In this document: piece by piece, positions 42,839 to 47,906 of the stretch | How the letters are laid out: every line of letters starts with the position of its first letter | How positions within the stretch are numbered: position 1 is the first letter of the stretch | Assembly (NCBI GenBank): GCA_003219175.1 | Contig: QHPU01000064.1 | Coordinates: 1-47,906, forward strand | Reading direction: 5' to 3' | Length of the DNA stretch: 47,906 nucleotides | Origin: Verrucomicrobiota bacterium | GTDB taxonomy: Bacteria > Verrucomicrobiota > Verrucomicrobiia > Chthoniobacterales > UBA10450 | The notes under the pieces: model-generated | What the model saw: only the letters and a program-made list of their open reading frames with translations | The model's database searches: none | What the model was told of the DNA's origin: nothing | Made by a program: the position numbers and the translations under genes

Positions 42839-44014
42839 TCATTTCAGCTGCAGCGTCGCGGATTTTCGACCTCTCCGCCCCTTTAAGTAGGTGCGACGCG
42901 CTTCGCCCAGCGTGACGCCCTCCAGGAAATAGGCGGATGCTGCGTGTCCGATTGCGAAGGTCCCGGCGCCTGCCACCATTCCGCAGACTACATTTCCCCA
43001 GCCAGGAAAGAATTTCAGAAGCGCACGCGCGCCTTCGCGCAACAGCATTCCCGCGCCAACATTTGCGCCGATCGCCCCGACAAATTCGGTAGCGGCGCGC
43101 AGACTTCGTTCGCGGCCACTCAGATACATAATTCCGGAAACCATCACCAGTTGCAAGGTCGTAAGAATGGGTAAATCGGCGAGCGGAATCGGTTGTGCAC
43201 CGATCGCAGTGCAGATGGCCGCCGTTGATTTGATCAGAATGTTTGCAATTTCACGCTGCCCTTCCGGGTCACCTGAAATTCGCACAATTTCGACCCGACA
43301 TTCATTCGGTAGCTTTTTGGCAAGGACGGAAACGAATTGATGCGCCGCTGCCCGGTCAGCTACGCCGTGGCCAGGTTCGCCGGAAAACTCGAAGCCCCCC
43401 CAGACACGACCGTGCAATTGCGGCTGAATTTTTTCCGACCAATCCATCTTGACCGGCTCACCGTTGTGACCCGTGCCTGGAGTTGGTTCCACGTGGATCG
43501 CAACGATCCCGGCGTCCTTGCGCGTCGCGTCGTTCCAGTGGACGCATTCGCTGCCGTTTTCCGCACTTCTCTTTACCTTTGTCCGGCCTTCGGACCCGTC
43601 GCTCAAAATGATTATCGCGTCGGCTGAAGCGCGCTCGAGCTCTCCGCGAATAGTCTTTTCCGCATTATCATCAGCGCCGCGAGCATCGAGCACAGAAACG
43701 GTGCCACGATTCTTGATTTCGAGATCCTGCCACCGAAATATTTCGAAAACCATCTGGTGGGAAGGCTCCACGCTATCGCCGTTAAAAAGCAGATTCACGA
43801 CCTGCGGCATTGGCCAGCGTCCCGAACCAGCGAGGAGCAAACGCGGTGCCCGTTGTTGCAAAAAAAGCTCCTTCAACGGCGTCAGCTCGTGCAGCACCGG
43901 CTTTTGGATTGCGGTTGGCAATTTCCCCAGCAAACCTTCGAGGCGCTCGACAACGTGGAGCAATGCAGTTCGATTCACCTGCCGCAATGACCGGCGGTTT
44001 GCTCGCGAAATCAA
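42839..44014 (-). CDS. DUF697/YcjF-like membrane protein with a degenerate GTPase domain
   Basis: A 391-residue protein. The N-terminal half has the order of a small GTPase domain (LLLAGSG around residue 59, VLDARGADD as a switch-II-like DxxG, IIILSDGS), but the Lys-Ser/Thr of the P-loop is missing (GSGRWPMPQ) and no NKxD is seen, so nucleotide binding is doubtful. The C-terminal part (about 270-375) is a DUF697 region with two or three membrane helices ([20 protein letters not shown], then [19 protein letters not shown]). Intact relatives are membrane-linked Era-like GTPases. Its ATG is 48 bases from the divergent transketolase start. The function is unknown. Confidence 0.7.
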   Translation of the reverse strand: MISRANRRSLRQVNRTALLHVVERLEGLLGKLPTAIQKPVLHELTPLKELFLQQRAPRLLLAGSGRWPMPQVVNLLFNGDSVEPSHQMVFEIFRWQDLEIKNRGTVSVLDARGADDNAEKTIRGELERASADAIIILSDGSEGRTKVKRSAENGSECVHWNDATRKDAGIVAIHVEPTPGTGHNGEPVKMDWSEKIQPQLHGRVWGGFEFSGEPGHGVADRAAAHQFVSVLAKKLPNECRVEIVRISGDPEGQREIANILIKSTAAICTAIGAQPIPLADLPILTTLQLVMVSGIMYLSGRERSLRAATEFVGAIGANVGAGMLLREGARALLKFFPGWGNVVCGMVAGAGTFAIGHAASAYFLEGVTLGEARRTYLKGRRGRKSATLQLK

Positions 44015-44062
44015 GACGCCAAAAACGTTTTGTCGACGCTCGGCCTAGGATTATATGGAGCT

Positions 44063-46048
44063 ATGGAATTAGATTTTAACGCTCTCTCGCGCGCGGCGAC
44101 AGAAGCGCGCGGCCTGGCCATGGATGCGGTGCAGGCGTCGCAATCAGGTCATCTTGGTCTACCGCTCGGATGCGCGGAAATCGGCGCGGTCCTTTATGGT
44201 TACGCGCTCAAACATAATCCCGAAAAGCCGCGCTGGATCGGGCGCGACTACTTCGTGCTCTCGGCCGGTCACGGGTCGATGTTTCTTTACGCCTGGCTGC
44301 ACATGAGCGGCTACGACTTGCCAATGTCGGAGATTAAACGTTTCCGGCAATTGCATTCCAGGACGCCGGGCCATCCCGAGTTTGGAGAGACGCCGGGCGT
44401 CGAATGCACGACCGGTCCACTCGGCCAGGGCGTCGGTAACGCAGTCGGCATCGCGGTCGCGTGCAAAATGGCAGCGGCGCGCTTCAACACCGCGGAGCAC
44501 CGGATTTTCGACCAGCATGTGATCTGTCTGGCGGGTGACGGTTGCATGCAAGAAGGCGTGGCGTCGGAGGCAAGCGCTTTCGCGGCGCACTTCGGTCTCG
44601 ATAATCTGATTCTCATTTACGACAGCAACACGGTGACGCTCGACGCGCCCGCAACCGCAACTCAGAGCGAAGACACCGGTGCGCGTTTTAAGGCCTACGG
44701 CTTCGACGTTCAGGAAATCAACGAGGAAGACATGCAGGCGTTTCTCGATGCACTCAACAACGCGAAGGAAAACAACAACGGAAAGCCGAAGTTCATCATC
44801 TCGCACAGTTTGATCGGGAAGGGAATTCCCGAAGTTGCCGGCACTTACAAGGCACACGGCGAGGCCGGTGCGAAGTTTGTCGATGCCGCCCGCAAAGGCC
44901 TTGGTCTGCCCGACGAACATTATTTCGTTTCGAAAGAGACTCACGCCTATTTTGCCGAGCACAAAAAGAAGCTGATCGGGGATTACGCGCGGTGGGAAAA
45001 AATTTTCAACGAATGGCGTCAAAAAAATCCTGAGCTGGCGGAAACGCTCGACAATGGGATCGAGCGCAACGTTCCGAAAGATCTTCTATCGAAGATTCCG
45101 CAATTCCCGAAAGACGCGAAACTGGCGACGCGCAAAGCCGGCAGTGAAGCCTTGCAGCCGATCGCGCAGGCAATGCCGCTGCTCATGAGCGGCAGCGCCG
45201 ATCTTCACGGCTCGACCTTGAACTACATCAAGGACGGCGAAGACTTCACCCGCGACAATCCCAAGGGCCGCAACATCCGGTTCGGCATTCGCGAGCACGG
45301 GATGTGCGCGATTCTGAATGGCATTTCCTATCACGGGCTATTTCGTGCCTCAGGTGCAACTTTTACCGTTTTCACTGATTATTGCCGCGCGTCGATTCGA
45401 TTGGCCGCACTGGCGAAACTGCCCAATACCTATATTTTTACCCACGACTCTATCGGTGTCGGCGAAGACGGCCCGACTCATGAACCGGTCGAGACGATCA
45501 GCTCTGTTCGGGTGATGCCGAACATCGATGTGATTCGCCCGGCCGATCCGGAAGAGACGGCCGGAGCATTTGTGGCCGCGATGGAACGAACTGACGGTCC
45601 CACGCTAATTGCGTTGACTCGGCAAACCGTGCCAATGCTAAACGAAATCGATGTAAAACTTCGGCGAGAAGGAGCGCGGCGAGGCGGTTACATCGCGAAA
45701 AGGGAAGAAGGCAAACTCGATTTGATTATCATGTCGTGCGGGAGCGAATTGCAGCACGCGCTCGCCGCCGCCAAAGAACTGGGTGAGTCCGCGCGGGTCG
45801 TGTCGATACCATGCACGGAGCGTTTCAATCGCGAGTCAGATGAATATCGTGAAGAGGTTTTGCCGAATAACTGTCGCAAACGCGTTGCCATCGAAGCTGG
45901 TGTCCCCGACATCTGGTACCAATATGTCGGTCTCGATGGGAAAGTGATCGGCTTGCACCGCTTCGGCCTGAGCGCGCCCGGCGCGGAAGTGATGAAGGAC
46001 TTGGGCATTAATGCGCAGCATGTGATTGAGGCTGCGAAATCGTTGTAG
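44063..46048 (+). CDS. tkt: Transketolase
   Basis: A 661-residue thiamine-diphosphate enzyme with the expected three domains. The ThDP-binding motif is [15 protein letters not shown] with DSN following, and [13 protein letters not shown] near the start and [11 protein letters not shown] in the middle domain are conserved in the family. It moves two-carbon units between sugar phosphates in the pentose phosphate pathway. ATG 44063 is chosen over the in-frame TTG 44030 because the family begins here; AGGA lies at 44047-44050. It is divergent from the DUF697 gene and ends 116 bases before the dnaB stop. Confidence 0.92.
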   Translation: MELDFNALSRAATEARGLAMDAVQASQSGHLGLPLGCAEIGAVLYGYALKHNPEKPRWIGRDYFVLSAGHGSMFLYAWLHMSGYDLPMSEIKRFRQLHSRTPGHPEFGETPGVECTTGPLGQGVGNAVGIAVACKMAAARFNTAEHRIFDQHVICLAGDGCMQEGVASEASAFAAHFGLDNLILIYDSNTVTLDAPATATQSEDTGARFKAYGFDVQEINEEDMQAFLDALNNAKENNNGKPKFIISHSLIGKGIPEVAGTYKAHGEAGAKFVDAARKGLGLPDEHYFVSKETHAYFAEHKKKLIGDYARWEKIFNEWRQKNPELAETLDNGIERNVPKDLLSKIPQFPKDAKLATRKAGSEALQPIAQAMPLLMSGSADLHGSTLNYIKDGEDFTRDNPKGRNIRFGIREHGMCAILNGISYHGLFRASGATFTVFTDYCRASIRLAALAKLPNTYIFTHDSIGVGEDGPTHEPVETISSVRVMPNIDVIRPADPEETAGAFVAAMERTDGPTLIALTRQTVPMLNEIDVKLRREGARRGGYIAKREEGKLDLIIMSCGSELQHALAAAKELGESARVVSIPCTERFNRESDEYREEVLPNNCRKRVAIEAGVPDIWYQYVGLDGKVIGLHRFGLSAPGAEVMKDLGINAQHVIEAAKSL

Positions 46049-46063
46049 TATAGGCTTCCAGCT

Positions 46064-46147
46064 GTGGGGAAACAGGCATCTCGCCCATTGGTTCTTGCAA
46101 GGGCGGGCAAGATGCCCACCAACCCCACGGGTCCGAGCCGGACCGGC
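46064..46147. repeat. REP-like nested palindrome with a GTCCGAG core
   Basis: GTGGGG (46064-46069) pairs with CCCCAC (46123-46128). Inside, GGCATCTCGCCC pairs with GGGCGGGCAAGATGCC. Right after it, 46131-46147 reads GTCCGAGCCGGACCGGC, the repeat core with one change. It fills the spacer between the convergent tkt and dnaB genes. Confidence 0.75.
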
Positions 46148-46164
46148 TTTAGAGGTCTGTGGTA

Positions 46165-47655
46165 CTAGAACGCCTCCTCCGGCTCGCGCACGTTCCGTGC
46201 GCGATCTTCGAAGCGGGTGAATTCTTTCAAGAAGGTGAGGGGAATTTCCCCGACCGGGCCGTTCCGTTGTTTCGCGATAATCAATTCCGCTTCGCCCTCT
46301 TTCTCCGCGCGCGCCTCCTCGTCTTCTTCGTAAACTTCTGGACGCACCAGCAACCCGACCAAGTCTGCGTCCTGCTCGATGGATCCTGATTCGCGCAAAT
46401 CGCTCAGGCGCGGCTTTCCGCCTGTTCGTTGTTCTGGTTGTCGATTCAATTGTGCGACAACAATGACTGGAATGTTCAATTCTTTTGCCAGCGCTTTTAA
46501 GCCCGCGGAAATTTCCGAAATCTCAAGTTGCCGGTTTTCCTTCGCTCGTTTACTTGGCGATCGTACCAGCTGCAGGTAGTCAATCACTACCAACTGGATG
46601 TCCTGCTGTGATTTGAGACGGCGCGCCTTGGCCCGCAGTTCCAAAATTTCCAGCGACGGACCGTCATCGATAAAAATTTTCGCTTCCGCAAGTTTTGAGG
46701 CTGCCGCAGTCAGGCTCGGAAAATCGCGTTCGCCAAGGAAACCATCGCGCACGCGCTGCAAATTGACGCGTGCACGCGAGCAAAGCATTCGTTGCACGAG
46801 TTGCTGGCTACTCATTTCCAGACTGAACACTGCGACCGGCTTTTTTTGATTCACTGCGACATGTTCCGCCACGTTCATCGCGAAAGCTGTTTTTCCCATG
46901 CTCGGCCGGCCGGCAATGACGATCATCTCGGCTGGGTGTAATCCACTGGTCAGGCGATCTATTTCGACAAAGCCCGTCGATAACCCGGTGATGCCGCCGC
47001 GACGCTCCCAAAGCTTCTCGATCGATGCGAGCGCATCCATCACCTGTTCCTTCATCGTGAGGAGCTGACCTTTGAACCGGTCGTCGCCGACTTTGAAAAT
47101 GTTGTGTTCTACTTCATCGAGCAGGGGACCAACTTCACCCTGCTCCTCGTAAGCCCGCCGAACGCCTTCAGTGCAGGTGAGGATGATCTGACGCAGAACG
47201 TATTTGTCGCGAACGATCTCGAGGTAGTAATCCAGGTTTGCGGCTGTCGGGACAAAGGTGAATAGACTCGTGACAAAGGATGCGCCGCCGATCGTTTCGA
47301 GCACGTTCTTATCGCGCAACGTCTGGGTGAAGGTAATTAGGTCGATGGCCTGACCGTTGTTCCATTGTTCGACCAGAACGCTAAAGACGGTCTGGTGAGC
47401 CGGGACATAAAAGTATTCCTCTTTGATTTTTTCGACGCACTCCGGAATCGCTTCCTGGGGGGCGATCAACATCGAACCGAGCACACCCTGCTCGGCTTCG
47501 ACGCTGTGAGGCGGGGTGCGGTGAATATCCTGTGCGGAACCTGTTGGCGGGTTCTGAAAAACTCTTCCGCCACTTTGCTGCGCCGAGCCTCGGCCAGCGC
47601 CATTTCCCGCTGTCTTACGAGGCTTCTCAGGACTTGTTCCCTGAGAGCTCGCCAT
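46165..47655 (-). CDS. dnaB: Replicative DNA helicase DnaB
   Basis: A 496-residue hexameric helicase. It has a Gly-, Gln- and Ser-rich N-terminal extension (residues 1 to about 45), the DnaB N-terminal domain starting PPHSVEAEQGVLGSML, and the RecA-like C-terminal domain with Walker A GRPSMGKT, IDYLQL (Walker B) and SDLRESGSIEQDADL. It unwinds the template ahead of the replisome. The start overlaps the rplI stop by one base (TAATG at 47653-47657 on the minus strand), the classic rplI-dnaB order. The N-terminal extension is longer than in Escherichia coli and probably disordered. Confidence 0.95.
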   Translation of the reverse strand: MASSQGTSPEKPRKTAGNGAGRGSAQQSGGRVFQNPPTGSAQDIHRTPPHSVEAEQGVLGSMLIAPQEAIPECVEKIKEEYFYVPAHQTVFSVLVEQWNNGQAIDLITFTQTLRDKNVLETIGGASFVTSLFTFVPTAANLDYYLEIVRDKYVLRQIILTCTEGVRRAYEEQGEVGPLLDEVEHNIFKVGDDRFKGQLLTMKEQVMDALASIEKLWERRGGITGLSTGFVEIDRLTSGLHPAEMIVIAGRPSMGKTAFAMNVAEHVAVNQKKPVAVFSLEMSSQQLVQRMLCSRARVNLQRVRDGFLGERDFPSLTAAASKLAEAKIFIDDGPSLEILELRAKARRLKSQQDIQLVVIDYLQLVRSPSKRAKENRQLEISEISAGLKALAKELNIPVIVVAQLNRQPEQRTGGKPRLSDLRESGSIEQDADLVGLLVRPEVYEEDEEARAEKEGEAELIIAKQRNGPVGEIPLTFLKEFTRFEDRARNVREPEEAF

Positions 47656-47906
47656 TATTTACGTTTTCGGAATAATCCTCGCTTCGGAGCCGGTTCCGCC
47701 GGTGCCGTTATTTCTGCCGGTTTGGGCGGCTCCTCATGCGCAGATTTCACTTCAAATTTGAAATTTACTGTCACGTCGTGATGCAACTTGATCGTCACCT
47801 CATGCTCGCCCGTGGTCTTGATCGGATGTTCAAGATGAATTTTGTGCCGATCGATCTCCTCCCCGATTTCGTTCTTCAATCGCGTCACGATATCCTGCGC
47901 GGTGAT
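47655..47906 (-). CDS. rplI: Ribosomal protein bL9, 3' part
   Basis: The visible 83 residues run off the right window edge. ITAQDIVTRLKNEIGEEIDR and HEVTIKLHHDVTVNFKFEV are the bL9 C-terminal domain, which stabilises the large subunit. After the normal end (VEVK-like, here FKFEVKS) come about 30 extra residues, rich in Pro, Ala and Glu and ending in KRGLFRKRK. This tail is not seen in typical bL9. Its stop overlaps the dnaB start by one base, so both are co-translated. Confidence 0.92.
   Translation of the reverse strand: MTAQDIVTRLKNEIGEEIDRHKIHLEHPIKTTGEHEVTIKLHHDVTVNFKFEVKSAHEEPPKPAEITAPAEPAPKRGLFRKRK

Noticed and set aside
44159-45022. A 287-codon open frame on the minus strand within the transketolase gene
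   Set aside because: It is antisense to a well-conserved enzyme and has no family character. Several similar long antisense frames (for example 5828-6688, 21403-22155, 1396-2055) have the same cause, the GC-biased codon use of the real gene.
1-47906. CRISPR arrays, prophage, intact insertion sequences or defence islands
   Set aside because: No regular direct repeats with spacers, no phage structural genes and no complete transposase were seen. The only mobile-element trace is the RAYT remnant and the palindromic repeats.

Overview
The window looks like a chromosomal segment of an uncultured or poorly studied soil-type member of the Verrucomicrobiota, most likely the Chthoniobacterales/Spartobacteria side. 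The basis is the gene mix: LL-diaminopimelate aminotransferase (dapL), hopanoid genes, a TamB/Omp85 pair for a Gram-negative outer membrane, and a secreted protein with the C-terminal beta-rich tandem module that I associate with Verrucomicrobiota. GC content is moderate to high, and short palindromic repeats fill the intergenic spaces. The lineage is inferred from gene content only; no rRNA gene is present.

Layout. 1-7.0 kb: 5'-truncated lipid kinase, then the envelope pair tamB and an Omp85 (TamA/BamA-like) gene. 7.1-12.1 kb: PLP decarboxylase, SurA/PpiD-like chaperone, small TPR protein, galactokinase, and a Cys-rich metallothionein-like protein. 12.2-19.5 kb: secreted M13 and M3 metallopeptidases, a cell-wall amidase, an NTF2-like protein and MarC. 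19.5-24.3 kb: a small membrane protein, a CPBP-like membrane protein, then hpnH and a broken squalene-hopene cyclase gene. 24.3-27.8 kb: Mn-type superoxide dismutase, dapL, a sigma factor with a putative anti-sigma partner, and a CAU-anticodon tRNA. 27.9-33.9 kb: adenylate cyclase/TolB/TPR regulator, N-terminally truncated lipase-maturation-factor gene, and a secreted Asp-box protein. 34-41.2 kb: Aas-like acyltransferase/acyl-ACP synthetase fusion, MFS transporter, PRC-barrel protein, TMTC-like GT-C/TPR protein and an L,D-transpeptidase. 41.3-47.9 kb: RsmA-NUDIX fusion, degenerate-GTPase DUF697 protein, transketolase, dnaB and the end of rplI.

The strongest unexplained signal is repetitive. 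At least a dozen intergenic stretches carry REP/REPIN-like palindromes. Several share an 18-nt core, GTCCGAGNCGGACTGGCG. One copy lies inside hpnH, in an in-frame insertion, and shares 19 nt exactly with a copy at the stop codon of the M13 peptidase gene. A decayed N-terminal fragment of a REP-associated tyrosine transposase (RAYT) sits beside one palindrome (16.47-16.72 kb). This is a plausible source of mobility, though whether it drove this particular family is inference.

Two genes appear damaged by deletions: the cyclase gene (about 40 residues missing plus a frameshift at about 22.85 kb) and the LMF-family gene (its N-terminus runs straight into the stop codon of the upstream gene at 30.115 kb). 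These could be real decay or assembly errors. A cluster of DnaA-box-like sequences lies in the rsmA upstream spacer (42.75-42.82 kb).
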